Source of the DNA: Agaricus subrufescens
Taxonomy: Eukaryota; Basidiomycota; Agaricomycetes; Agaricales; Agaricaceae
NCBI GenBank assembly: GCA_029945375.1
Contig: CM057057.1
Span: forward strand, 5,208,001-5,272,000
Direction: 5' to 3'
DNA: 64,000 nt
A program made the translations under genes and the position numbers. The notes under the pieces are model-generated. The model did no database searches. It was given only the letters and a program-made list of their open reading frames with translations, and had not been told where the DNA came from. Below are positions 28,380 through 40,128 of this stretch, piece after piece (within the stretch, counting starts at the first letter, position 1; the number at the start of each line of letters is the position of its first letter).

Positions 28380-31300
28380 TCAAAACGTTTCCCAACCTCC
28401 CGGATCGATTGTAGCTTCTAGCTTTCTAGCTACGATCGTTGGAACACCATGGCTGAGCCACGTCTTTCGCACATCCTCCCATCTCGCCGAATGTAGAAAT
28501 TGACGGCGGCCGCGTCTGGGAAGGAAAGGAAGGTTAAATAAAGTTTCCTTTTTGATTAACTTAAGACTTACCTCATTGATATATCAACCTCGCCGTTCGC
28601 ATCCATATACGGTGCCAACGCAAAAGTCCCGTTCCCAGCGTTCAAGAACAACAACGAACAACGTTTCACCAAGAAGTATACGCCAATTATTCCGCCGCAC
28701 CTAGAAACGATCGAAAATTTCATTAATTTAATAATGCGGAAGGGGTAAAAAAAAAAGGGGTAGGAGGGAGGCGGAAGAAGGGACGTACTCTCGTGTATGC
28801 ATATTACATTCTCCACGTTCATTATAATCAATATCCGTGCAACAATAACTCTGGAAACAGCATGTAGCTCCGCAAATGAGGCAGATCGCAGCATCCATAG
28901 GTACGGTGTTACACCTCTGACACGTTAAAGCCTTGTCCTGTTGTCCAAACAAACTATCCAAAACGACCGGCAAACGTGCCATGCGATAAATCGTCGGATA
29001 CTCCAAAACAACACCACAATTCAACTGCGAAGCAGCCTGTGAATGTCCGTAATGCGCACACCATCCCGAAAGTGCGTTTTGCAGTGTATCTTGATGAGGT
29101 AATTCCGCAAGGGGCGGGATACCCAACATATCTAAAAGTCGTTTATACTCGTCCGCTTGAGAACTTCCGTGGAGTGTTGGAGTGGGAAATGCAGATGGGA
29201 GAATCGAGCGACACAGAATCGCTGCTCGGCGGAGGAAAGGGAGTGTGAATTGATACAGGAGTTTATCGATACGTGCTTCACCAAACGATTCAAACGCAAG
29301 CATAGCCGTATGTTCGAATATAGGTGAATGTCGGACCACGGACATGAAAAACATACGAACGTCCCCGAATATATCTTCATGCCCTCGATGAGAAACATAT
29401 GGCGTATTGAAACTTCGTGTCTTCGTCAGGATATATATCAGACCAATGGCTGTCCGGGCCAGACACGCGTAATAGGTGAGTACGAGGATGTGTTTGATCA
29501 TCTCAGGAGCAACGGCCGCTGTTTCGACAAGGAGCGTAAACGGATCCCGGAGTAACAACGGGTAAGGAAACGATGTCAGAGTGATTCTGCTCCATTCCGG
29601 GAGAAGACGTTTGATGATAGCTTGTCGAATGGCATCGCGACCTTCGTCAGGTTGCCCCTTGAACGACATCGCAGCAAGTTTCGTCAAACCCATCAACAAC
29701 CCCCGTATCATCCTCATCTGCGCCTCCGTCAAGTTATCAGCCACAAGTCCACCATTCTCCACATTAACACCCCTCTGAGCAACCTCAATCCCCGCAATCG
29801 TATACCCAATTAACTCCTCTGGCAGATAAATCCCAGCTCCCCTATCCCCAACTTCCGGCTCAGGTCTATCACGCAAATGCCTCGTCTGCTGCGAAAACGA
29901 CTTGCACACACTCATAAGAGTGTCAAGCATCTTCGCCGTATCCATATCCCCCCACCGATCCGGATTCCTCAACGCAAGCGTATATCCAGGATCCTGCACA
30001 CCCCAAAACACAAACTCGCCAGTCCCATTCTTAAACTGTAGATGCTCCATCCCACTATTCGGCTTACTCTTCAAAATACTAATCCCAGCAGCCCTAATCC
30101 AATCCGTAAACGGCACCGTATTGAGAACAATCTTCGTAGGATTCATCACCGGCAGAATAACATTCCCAAGACTCTTGCAAAGCGGGCAGATGTACTCTTT
30201 TCTCGGAATGCTCTCTGGGTGATTCCTCGTCGCCTGTGATCGATGACGCTGTCGGATAGAGATACTATACACCTGGAAACATTCCAGATGCATCATGTGC
30301 GTGCATACAGATCCATAAAGACCGAATTTCGTGTACGACGAAGGGAACCCTTCAAAATTCGGTGCCATGTTCTGTCTCGACGCCTCCTGTATCTCCACTT
30401 GCGTCGGAGGGAATCGAACAGACGGATTAGGTGGTGCTCTATCCAAGGTACTAGGCATTTGCAAAACCTCATTGAGGTACGAGCTCGGGATGTCGGGTTG
30501 TTTCCGTATCAGTCTACTAGGTTGAATCAAGCTCAAGGCGCCAAAACCTCGACTCGCATTGAGATCTTCTTGGCAGACGATACACGTCCCGAAACTAGCA
30601 TTCTGATGTTCTTCATCCACCACCTCCATAGATTCATCTTCATCATCCCCAACGTCATCAAAGTTGATAGCAAAACTGGCTTGTTGGGCTTTCATCTGCT
30701 GCATAATAGCTTCCTGTCGCGCCTTTGCCGCACGCTTCTTCGTTTCCTCCGAGCTCAACTGAGTCGCGCCCATCCGATCAGGCACGATCCTACGCTGCCC
30801 AATCTCCTCGGGAGCATATTTCTGCAACTCGTCCAGAATCCAAACAACGCGAGAATGATAGAGCTTGTACTTGTCATGATACTCCAAGGCACAAAGCACG
30901 TCCATCAACGTCCTTCTCCCCCTCTCTTCCACACCAATATCACCATCAAAAGCCGCAGTAGCCGCCAATCTAGCAAACCCTTCCCGACGTTCAACAATCG
31001 CCAACATAACAATCTGCAAAGCTTGATCCAAAATCGCCTCCGCAGAAGGTGGAGTCACCCCACTCGACTCCGTAGCCCTCAACACATTCTCCAGCGAGTA
31101 GAACATGATCCGCAACAACGATATCTTCTCAAACGCCTCCGTCATCCGACCAAACATCCCTTCTCCCTCCTTCACGCCAAACTTCTTCGGCACAATCACA
31201 GGATCATGCACTCCCAACTTCTTCCTCAACCTCGTCTTCAACACAGTCTCCACCTCCTCCCTCTTATTCCTCGTATAATGATAGAAAAACGGATTAACTT

Positions 31301-34200
31301 CATCATAAACCTCATCCCGTAACTCATATAGTCCCGAATCCGTAGCCGTCTCCGGCGGTTTGAAGTGAGCCACCTCAGCAAGCATACGTTCGAAACAAAC
31401 ATCATCAACCAACCTCTCCGCGACACGTTTAACCAAATCCGAAAATGTACATGGACCCATAGCGAGTGCATGAACGATTTCTCTTCGTACAGAACCTTCA
31501 ACAGATAATCGCTGTGCACTGGCATCCTCGCTGAGGATCACGATCAAGACATATAAAAGTTCTTCGACCATACTTGACAGTTGCTGTGGTTCGAACACCT
31601 CATGCGTGGTTATGCCAGAAAAGTAGTCGCGGAGACCGAAACGGTCAAGTATGGTGACGAAGATGATGTCGGGGTCCATGAGAATGAGCGATGTTTGTAG
31701 GATGTAGAGATCCTGGTCGTAACATAGTTCGCGGAGCATATAATCCCGATAATGTAACAGTTGGCCACGGACGGCGAAACCATTTCGCACCCATAACCCT
31801 GTTCGGATTTGCGCAACCATAGCCAGCACTAGTAACAGTTCAAGACTTGCTCAAACAAGGGAGGGAAGGAAAGAAAACTCACCTCGAAGGGGAAAATCAA
31901 CGATAGTCAAAATCGCCTGCTCAGTCGCCTTTTCCAAAAACACGCCTCTCAGATCTTCGCAACCAACCTCAGCCAACGCCTCTGGACTCAACAATTGTGT
32001 ATGTTTCATCAACTCTGCAAGCAACCAATGCAACGAATGATGAAAACTGACCCAACCCTCCAATACATCGAACTTGACAATATTATACGAACCCTCCCCA
32101 AATTCGACTCTATGGAAAGTGGTTTGTGCGAATTTTAACTTATCGAGTCTGTCTTCCGCGAGGGTGACCACAAGGAGTATAACATGAATAACATGTCGAA
32201 TAGCGGCGACTAATTGTGATGGGCTGGCCTTGATGAAAGCTTCACCAAAGACTTTGATGACGCGCGACAAGGAAAGTGTAACGTTGAACACCGATATCCA
32301 AGCATCCGTTTCGTATTCAACATGACTCGTCACTGCGCGCTTGTTGGGATTGACACACATGAAGAGTTGGCATGTTTTGGCGAATTGGACAATGAAGTCC
32401 CGATTACGAGCGATCATTTCCTGCACAGGTTCTGTATGGCATAGATATCGCAAGTCGCTGAACACGGGCATAAAGCGCTTGGATTTAAAAGGGTAGGACT
32501 CGACGTCCAGGGGGCCCGTGTAGGATGTTTGATATTGTATATGTTTTTCCGAGATCTGGTTGGTGAAAAAAGAAGAAATGATGTTGAGGAGACGAGATAT
32601 GAGGGTGTGGTTCTTGACGATGTGGCCGGCAACAGATGGTGTTGTGAATAACTGGAGTGCAAAGTATTTGATTGAGGTTTCTGCCTCACGGTCAACGAGA
32701 AGGTAGGCATCTATAATTCTGTGGTAGACATTCGCAAAATGGCCAGCTAGAGGCGGATAAGCTTTCTTTGCACGACATAGGGCACTGGTGGCGTACCAAT
32801 AGCTAGCTTGTGATTCAGACTCAACGCCGTCACGGTCGCGTACACCTCTTTCATGTACAATCGCGGCTTCTTCCATAATCTTGTGTGGTAGAGAAACAAA
32901 GCGTCGACTCTGACTGGAGTGGGATCATTGATGTAAAGTGGTGAACGTGTATTGATCGGGTATCCCATCTCTTTTCTTCGGGGTGAAAGCAATTCAGCGC
33001 CAATGATCTCCTTGATCGTCATCGCATCACCGTCAATGTGACATTTTGTTAGATCCGCAAGCCATTCGATTAGCACCGATACGACTTGTTCACAAAACGT
33101 ATCGAATGCGCGGCGTATCGTGACTCCCAGGTCGATTTGCGCGATTGACATAGCCATTTCGTAGAGTTTGGGCACATTGGTGTTCATTTCGATGATCTCT
33201 CGGCCCACGTCGTCAATTCTCTGGATGACTTCGAGTGACTCCTCCCGCGTCCTGTTGGTGAGATCACAGAGCATTTTAATGAGTTCATCGTAGCAGTGTT
33301 TATCGTCGTTCCAGACGACAACACAGTACTGGTCCTTGGTCATCGGATCCGCCGTAGGTTGCAATCTGAGGTCTCCCTCCGCCAGAGGGGGGCCAGGCTC
33401 ATCTGGAGAGTAGTCCATCGTATCGAGGATGTAATCTAATACAAAGCCGATCGTTCGATGCATCATGGCTCGGAGGTCGTCGGGAATCTGCTGAACACGG
33501 AAAGGGTAATTTTGGACGGGAGGGATGTCGCGGGGCATGGGTCGGGATGCGACGCGTTGACCGGATTTGAAGACTTCTGCCAGTTCTTCTGGATAAGGAG
33601 ATGGCGGATGATGGGGGCACCCCAAGGGACTCCGCCAGGCCTCTGTGTCGCCGCAATCGCAGGTTCCGCCTGGCTGTTGAGCGATGAAGAAGCTAACATT
33701 GTGATCTGAGTGATCTGTGGCATGAAAACATCGGGCGCAGAGGACGCAGCTGTCGTCCAACGAGCAGTCCCTTGTGCACAGCTGTCAGCATCATATATGT
33801 GAGCCGAATAAGAGAACCAGACGCACTTGCACCGGAAGCAGCACTCTCCCTTCTTGAAGATATAGGTGCAGGGCCGTCCGGGGATGACTGCCTCTGCTTT
33901 TTCTTTCCAGGTCGCTGGCCCCGTGCCAGAGGCGGCGACGGAGGCCTGGTACTCGGAGAGCAGCATATGCTGGGGCACCTTGCCAGGCCCACCGAGGAAG
34001 AGCTGGGGATGGCTGCCCATGAAGCTGGCGTAGAGCTTGGCGAGGATCTCCGCCCGCGCGGCCGGGGTGAAGACGTACTTGCGGGAGCCGGGCATGACCT
34101 CGAGGGCGAAGCGGAGGTCGGCGAGCTGGTCGGGCGGGGGCTGGAGGGCGGAGGGCGGCGGTCTGCGCATGCTGGGGAAGATGGCGGCGAAGGACGACAT
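28380..34200 (-). CDS. UBR1: N-recognin E3 ubiquitin ligase UBR1
   Basis: Six exons on the minus strand (34200-33827, 33770-32797, 32746-31883, 31828-28789, 28700-28572, 28515-28380) give 1838 aa. Landmarks in order: a UBR zinc box at about 110-185 (CTYIFKKGECCFRCKDC, SCVLCARCFHATDH, CDCGD, GCPHH), which binds basic N-terminal residues; a ClpS-like domain at about 265-345 (DQYCVVVWNDDKHCYDELI) for bulky hydrophobic N-termini; long helical regions; a RING-H2 finger with a large insert at about 1150-1290 (GTCIVCQEDL ... HMMHLECF ... YICPLCKSLG); and the C-terminal UBLC cap from about 1700 (LTCQRC, CLICGATCC, CGGIIGVYFLV, GTFALAPYMD, GGWETF end). The protein selects N-degron substrates for the proteasome with a Rad6-type E2. 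An in-frame ATG at 34230 lies further upstream, but MSSFAAIFPSM at 34200 fits better because TRAPPC6 starts at 34229 on the other strand. Confidence 0.93.
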
Positions 34201-34228
34201 GCTTATGTTATCTCTCTCCTCTCCCCCC

Positions 34229-35086
34229 ATGGCTGCCCTCGCCGACGCCGCCGCCCTCGACTACCTCCTCATCGAGATGCTTCCCACCCTCGCCGCTGCC
34301 GCCGCCGTCGCCACCGCCCGCGCAAAGGCCATCGAGCACGAGATGGTCGACGCCGGCCTCGTGCCCACCCCCATCCCCGCCCCGCCGCCTCTGCCCCTCA
34401 AGAAAGAGTCTGCCCGCGACAGCGTCACCAGCCTCGCCTCCAAGACCGGGAGCAAGGCTGCCGCAGACGACGACGACGAGGCCCTCAGATCCAGACTCGA
34501 ATACATCGGCTCTCATGTCGGCGCAAACATCACCGAAAAGTGCGCCCACAAATCTTACTCACAGACCACACTGCTGACCCGAGCACAGACTGTGTCGCGA
34601 CAGGGGGATGTTCGCAGACACGCTCGACATTATCAAGTTTATTTGCAAAGATATCTGGGCCGTATTCTGGGACAAACAAGTCGATAATCTGCGCACAAAT
34701 CACAGGGTATGCGCCCCCCTGGTCGCTTTGCGAGACCGGGCCTCCTGATCACCCCGCACCAGGGAATCTATGTCCTGCAAGACAACCAGTTCAAACCCGT
34801 GACCAGACTCTCATCTTGGGAGGGCAGACCCGAAGCCATTCGGCGAGCTAAAATCGTTAGACGTTCATTCATCGCTCCTCCTTACATGTACTAATTGTCG
34901 TTGACCAGTACACTGCTATGCCTGCCGGTATCATTAAAGGTGCTCTATCACGACTAGGCTATAATGCTACCGTAACAACCGAAATTACATCACTACCGCA
35001 ATGTCGGTCAACCTCTTATCATCGTCTAGACCATGTCTAACTCTCGTCTAGGCACATTCCAAATCAAACTACCCAAAAACGCATGA
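34229..35086 (+). CDS. TRS33: TRAPP complex subunit Trs33/TRAPPC6
   Basis: Five exons (34229-34539, 34589-34706, 34763-34855, 34909-35002, 35052-35086) give 216 aa. The N-terminal helix [17 protein letters not shown], the [17 protein letters not shown] block, [38 protein letters not shown] and the closing [19 protein letters not shown] / [14 protein letters not shown] blocks are those of the TRAPPC6/Trs33 branch of the Bet3-like fold. The subunit works in the TRAPP tethering/GEF complexes for Ypt1/Rab1 in ER-Golgi and endosomal traffic. A fungal-style insert rich in Pro, Lys and Asp (about residues 45-90) separates the first helix from the rest. It starts 28 bp from UBR1, head to head. Confidence 0.92.
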
Positions 35087-36540
35087 TCAAAGAGATACAC
35101 ATCGAATCACCAGACCTACTGATTGTCGAGGAGTTCCGCCAGGTGGGGCAGACATGCTTTCTCCCGCGGGCACGCAGATGAGCGTCGTGCGAGCGCAAGT
35201 CCTTCATTTCACAGCGGTCCAGAGCAACAATCGGCGCCGCCTTGTAGTGCAGATCAATCTGTATCAGGCAGATTATGCCTAGGACATCGGATATTATAAC
35301 AATACAGTTTTCCAGCGTCTCTCTCGGAGCTCATCTTGGTTCACCGTCTTCGATTTGATCCATTCCGAACGTTCGTCATCCGATGTTCCCTGAGCGATCC
35401 TGCAGATTCGGACCGCTTGAACAAAGTTCATTCTCTAACTAAAGTTTCATCACTCCCAGTTTCAAAGTCCTCGGCAAAGTTGGTAAAACATCCGAGTCTT
35501 CATCCTTTTGACAGAAGTTCCCCTTTGTGAAGATACCACTCTTGGATATACTTCTGAGTAAGCTAAACGTAATATCGCAAAAACAATTCCACCGTCATCC
35601 ATTGGATGGCTGTTGATTATCAGGAATTTATTCAAAATCAAAAAATTCCGACTGTTCTGTTTTTAGCACACACTTTTAAGCCATACAACAGTAGAGGTCG
35701 GCCTCGCGGGCTTGAATTTCGGTGGCCGATTCAAGTCCTAGACCGACAATCGAGATACAAACGTTAGCACCGGCTGGTAAGATCAATGAGTTTCAGTCAT
35801 CAATACTTCGGGATTCAGTTTTTTCAGCCACAACCTTTCCCATCTCTTGAAACCCGCCGACAAATGAACAAATACCTGTACCATGCATTGTTCGCGGTTG
35901 ATTCACAAAACAATTAGAGAAAACAATACAACACTCATATATAGCCATGTCTAATTCTATTGCATGAAACAAGAATTGCGGGCAATCCGGTGTTATGGAG
36001 AATGGGAGAGGGGTGATTATAATAGTGCTATACAGAATTCCGTCCTATATACAAGATACATGATCAGGATGGCATAAGTTCAGCGAGATGCCAGCATCAT
36101 CTTTAATTCAAGCGTATACTTAATCACGTAATTCCTTCTACCATCTTTCCACCACCAAGAATAATAGCGGCGTCCTTACCCATCAGCCACAAAAGTTGGG
36201 TTCCTACAAAATTTATGAAACATAAAAGCAACACTAGCGATCCATAGTCGACGTATTTTGTACCCTCATCATCTGTAGATTTGGAATTTGGAAGGATTAT
36301 GTTGATGACGGTTTAATTTTAGTGGTTTTCCCTGACAACATTCAAGCCTTGTTGATATAATCTTACTGAAATACTAAAATAATAATGTGGCGTGAGGAGC
36401 CGAGTGCACAAATGACAGACAAAGACATTTGACAGGAAGTGAACAGCCTCGATGCGCAACTTCCACGCCATAACAAAAATCATACGGAGTCACAACATGT
36501 ACCGAAAACGATACTGAGAACTCAAAAAAAATATTCGAGT
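35087..36540. other. no gene recognised
   Basis: About 1.45 kb of low-complexity, AT-leaning sequence between TRAPPC6 and the inverted secreted-protein copy. Only chance-length frames are seen. Confidence 0.45.
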
Positions 36541-36594
36541 TGGTATGTTGGACAAATTGTAATCCCCCCCTCCGGTGCATGTATGTACCCCTTA

Positions 36595-37010
36595 TCAATT
36601 GCAGGAAAGGCGATGGTAGCATCTAAAAAATCGCCGTCTGAATGTGGCAGATAACAGTGAACGGTCTCGAAACTCACAGGGCTGGACTGTCAGGAGAACT
36701 TTGGCAGCACAGGTAACCGAGGGGACCTTTGGCACCGTTGAGTTCATAGACTCTTGGTTCAGGATTGGTTCTACTCACAATGCTACAAGATTAAACGGAA
36801 GGTAAACAGCAGTTTAATAAATATATAGCCTAGATGGCAAATCTGGGAGACAGAAAAGACCCACGTTTCCTGAGAGACCTGTAGACGAATAAGAGACATT
36901 AAGTCATCTAAATAATTTATGAACCTACAATTTGAACCGGGTATAGCTACTTGAGGCGCTGCCATGATTCCGCAAGCAAAGGCAATAACGGTGAAGATAA
37001 TGACTCGCAT
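36595..37010 (-). CDS. small secreted cysteine-rich protein, copy 1
   Basis: Five exons on the minus strand (37010-36929, 36878-36865, 36782-36779, 36726-36678, 36622-36595) give 58 aa. A signal peptide (MRVIIFTVIAFACGIMA, then APQ) is followed by about 38 residues with six cysteines in the order C...C...CC...C...C; the core reads HCPLGYLCCQ. Exon 3 is only 4 nt (CATT): it supplies His and the first base of the second mature Cys. The same exon pattern occurs in three more copies at 48.9, 50.2 and 51.3 kb, which is the main support for this short model. Likely extracellular. The CPxGYxCC core resembles small secreted cysteine-rich proteins of mushroom fungi, with no assigned function. An effector, antimicrobial or wall-associated role would be speculation. 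Confidence 0.7.
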
Positions 37011-37263
37011 AGTGAATAGACTGAGAGGGATGAGGTCTTTTTACACTAGAGTCAGGCAGTTTTAGTGCTTTTAAAGCTGTCATATCTCCGGCCTTTCTCA
37101 TCCCCCGAGATATGCCGACAAAAGACCTACACCGAGAATATGTCATGCCACCGAGTTACGAAGCACAGAGTAAATAGATTATAGAAGTATGGGACACCAT
37201 GAAATTGTGCTAGCCAGTTCCATAAAATTAGTGGATTCTATGGACGTATAAATCCAGACACAG

Positions 37264-37328
37264 CTTGGGGTGCCGCCAGTAACTTACAAGTGGGGGCATT
37301 AATGGTGAAGACGGTAAAGGCCACGGTC
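37264..37328 (-). pseudogene. relic of a secreted-protein signal-peptide exon
   Basis: On the minus strand the sequence around TTTACCGTCTTCACCATTAA and CTGGCGGCACCCCAAGC matches the first exon of the secreted-protein family (TCTTCACCGTTATTGCC ... GCAGCACCTCAA). The start codon is lost and the frame is broken. The matching relic lies at 49907-49970 on the plus strand. Confidence 0.5.
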
Positions 37329-37509
37329 AAGTGGGATGAAGATGTCATTTAACATTCTGGCCGTCTGAGTGTTTTAGAGCTGTCACTTGTCTTTCTCATC
37401 CCCTATCACCGACAAATGACAACGTATCTGATGTACAAAACCCTGGATCAACTGGATGTGATATTTTGATTCTCTACTGGCATTAGAGCATCGGCATATG
37501 AGCCGTCTC

Positions 37510-37672
37510 TTAGCCAAGGCAGAAAGTACTAGGAATATTGGCCATTTCAATCCAGGCAATAGGAACTTGAGTAGAAATGGGACCGCGGCACTTGTATCCC
37601 GCAGGACGTCTGTGGATAGAATGTCAAGCTATCATGTAAACTCTTGGGCCAAGTTAGATTGTACCTACAGGG
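37510..37672 (-). pseudogene. 5'-truncated secreted-protein copy
   Basis: On the minus strand this contains the 4-nt exon CCCT (37672-37669), an exon encoding PAGYKCRGPIS, and a final exon remnant ending in a TAA at 37512-37510. Compared with copy 2 (48874-49329), the second Cys of the CC pair is Arg, and about 20 bases with the last intron's acceptor and the next Cys codon are missing. The first two exons are absent because the inverted duplication ends just upstream. Confidence 0.65.
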
Positions 37673-37690
37673 CTACGATATCAAATGGAC

Positions 37691-38824
37691 AACGAGTACA
37701 TCAGTACTCCAGCCACTAGCTTTTTCCCGCTTGTACAAATGAAAAAAAAATCAATTTAAATCATAACCAAAAAGCTGGCTCTATATTCTTGATTCGGGTT
37801 TACAAAAAACTAACCTTTCAGAGACACTATAAGGAATCAAAAGATGTGAAAATATGAAATAGATTTCTTTATGACTATCGCCGTCATATCATATTAGCGC
37901 ATGTAAGCGGACTATCGTATGCGGCTAGATAACCGCTACACCAAAAGGGGCATAACAGAATAACTTTTGATAGTCTGCCACCGACTAGTATTCGTGCTGT
38001 AAGTTCATGCCTCCAGTGTCATAGCTACGTAACTCTCAGGTTCCAGGTTTTATGCTTGTATCACATACACGAAAAATCCAGAAAGTGAAAAGAAAGCCAA
38101 AGAAAAACTTAAATCGCTAGAAAGCTGAAGTAGTTGGCTGTTCAACCTATCAAACAAATCATCGTATATGATCATATCCAGACTCAATTTCCGGTATCTT
38201 CTCTGCTGAATGCACGTATGGTCCGGTATGGGTGGCAATAACTTTAAGTCGGGACTTTCCCAATCGCATTAGAAGGGAATGGTCTTTTAAGGGTATTTTT
38301 AGACACATTCCCAGGCCGCTTCAATTGCCGGAAAAAGCCTGTTAAGCAGCGAAGCCGTTCCAAATTCAATCTGGAAAGTTCCGACGTCTGTTCGCGGGAG
38401 GGTAAGTCCCAACTGCGCTTACAGCACATATACTAATTAGTTGCGGAATAACGCTAAGTCATTTTGTTATATCCCTTGTGATACTGCCAGTCCAATGAAG
38501 AGTCAGGAAATCTTATGTCATCATAGTTATATTCAAATATTACATAACGTATGAAAGCAGACTACGGGCCCCTGATGAGCTCACTGTTGGCTCACTGCCT
38601 TGTCGCTGATTCCCTCGCGAAAAATCCCAGCACGTTGAATAGTGGCGATTATATCAATTCAAACACCACAACAAATCCCGCTGACATTCAATTATTATTG
38701 ATCCCGGACCGGCAATCATCAGAACCGATATAGCCGACCACCTCCCCGCAAACCATATAAGCACCTTCTCTTGGGGTCGTGTTACGTTGTTAGAGCGCCA
38801 GCACATTTCTCAGCCACTACTTCA
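37691..38824. other. no gene recognised
   Basis: About 1.1 kb between the edge of the inverted duplication and the dehydrogenase gene. Only short frames without family signals are present. Confidence 0.45.
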
Positions 38825-40128
38825 ATGGCCGATCGTCTCTCTCAAGTTTCCGGACACCTTTCGAATACACACAGTAGAGGTTTACTCTCTGGCGAGGTCG
38901 CCATTATTACTGGTGCGTGTTTGTTCGAGTATACATCGGTCCGAGCCACAGACTAAATTTTATACGATGTGCAGGGGCTGGTCAGGTATGTTTGCTTCAT
39001 TTAAAGTTGCTCCACTCTAAAGAAAAACTGAATCAATAATCAAAACAACAGGGTATTGGCAGGAGTGCCGCTATTCTGTTCGCCAAGGAAGGTGCCAAAG
39101 TAGTCGTTAGTGAGTGAGTCCCTGTATTTTTTCATATCCGAATTCCCCATTATCTGCTTTCTGACAAACGCCAAACTGTTTAGTATTGACGAGAAGCGAT
39201 TAGAAAATGTGGTAAAAGAGATCCAGGCGTTTGGTGGTGATGTATTGGCTGTTGCCGGTGACGTTGGAGCAGATGATTTTCCAAAGAAGATTGTTGACGC
39301 CACAGTCCAGTACGTTGTAACCACAATTTTCTTTCACCCGGGGTTTTCAACCGCTCGCCTCACACAGGAAATATGGCAAAATTAATCATATCGTAAACAA
39401 CGGCAAGTTGCGATTTTCGAGCCTGTCACAAGATTGCATACTGAGGCTGACTCTTTTAGCTGGTTTTACATATGACAAAATGCTTCACACGACACCTGAT
39501 GATGCCTTTGATATCATCCAAAAAATACATGTCCGTGCTCCTTTCAGACTCATTCGCCAAGCGGCGCCTTTCTTCCGCCTGAAGGTATTCCATTTTCTTT
39601 CCCTCGTTCACCGAAACCTCCAGTAAGATAAATCTTCCTAGGCAGACCAACGCGAGAACCGTTCTATCATTAACGTGTCTTCGACGTCTGGACTTCATGG
39701 GAACGTGGGCCAGGTCAACTACGCTGCCGCGAAGGCCGCCGTCCTCGGCTTAACGAAGACCATCGCCAAGGAATGGGGTCCCTTTGGCGTTCGGGCTAAC
39801 ACCATCGCCTTCGGTCTTATCCATACAAGATTAACGGCATCAAAAGAGGCTGGTGTCACAATTGAAATTGGAGGAAAGAAGGTTGCATTGGGTGTTCCCG
39901 GAGCACAGAGGCCTATTAGGCAAGGTACGCAACAGGATCCGGAAGCGTATCCCTTGATACCTTTGAGGAGGGGTGGATCGACAGACGAGGCCGCTTCGGC
40001 AGTGCTCTTGTGAGTTCCTATTTAACTCAACATTTACTATATCTAACTTGCATGTTAGCCTTGCCTCGCCTCTTGCTTCATATGTATCCGGACACACCCT
40101 TGAAGTTACTGGTGGCGCTGGTATCTGA
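38825..40128 (+). CDS. short-chain dehydrogenase/reductase
   Basis: Eight exons give about 294 aa. The start MADRLSQVSGHL at 38825 is preceded in frame by MGSCYVV, but that upstream ATG has no support. Classical SDR landmarks: TGAGQGIG at about 29-36 (dinucleotide binding), VVVSDID at the end of strand 2 (Asp suggests NAD preference), NNAG at 107-109, INVSSTSG with the catalytic Ser near 163-165, and YAAAK with Y176 and K180. The ending SYVSGHTLEVTGG is typical. It resembles FabG-like or hydroxyacyl/steroid dehydrogenase-type SDRs; the substrate is unknown. The glycine-rich motif is assembled over an 11-nt exon (38975-38985). The intron at 39403-39459 begins with GCAAGT rather than GT and interrupts NNAG. 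A loop of about 40 residues after GLIHTRL is longer than in bacterial FabG. Confidence 0.85.

Larger units (their letters stand above)
36541..37690 (-). repeat. inverted copy of the 49.1-50.7 kb segment
   Basis: Read on the minus strand, this segment aligns by eye with the plus strand at about 49110-50688. Matches include the promoter stretch AGGTCTTTTGTCGGCA, the GATGAGAAAGGCCGGAGA block, the complete secreted-protein gene and about 45 bp past its stop. Similarity stops at 37690, inside the intron before the 4-nt exon of the truncated copy, and at 36541. The partner carries about 400 extra bases. Confidence 0.75.

Noticed and set aside
30243..31322. 359-codon plus-strand frame
   Set aside because: It is the antisense shadow of UBR1 exon 4, with His/Arg/Leu-rich shadow composition.
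33772..34851. 359-codon plus-strand frame over the UBR1/TRAPPC6 starts
   Set aside because: It is a shadow of UBR1 exon 1 and of TRAPPC6 in another frame, caused by GC-rich codons.
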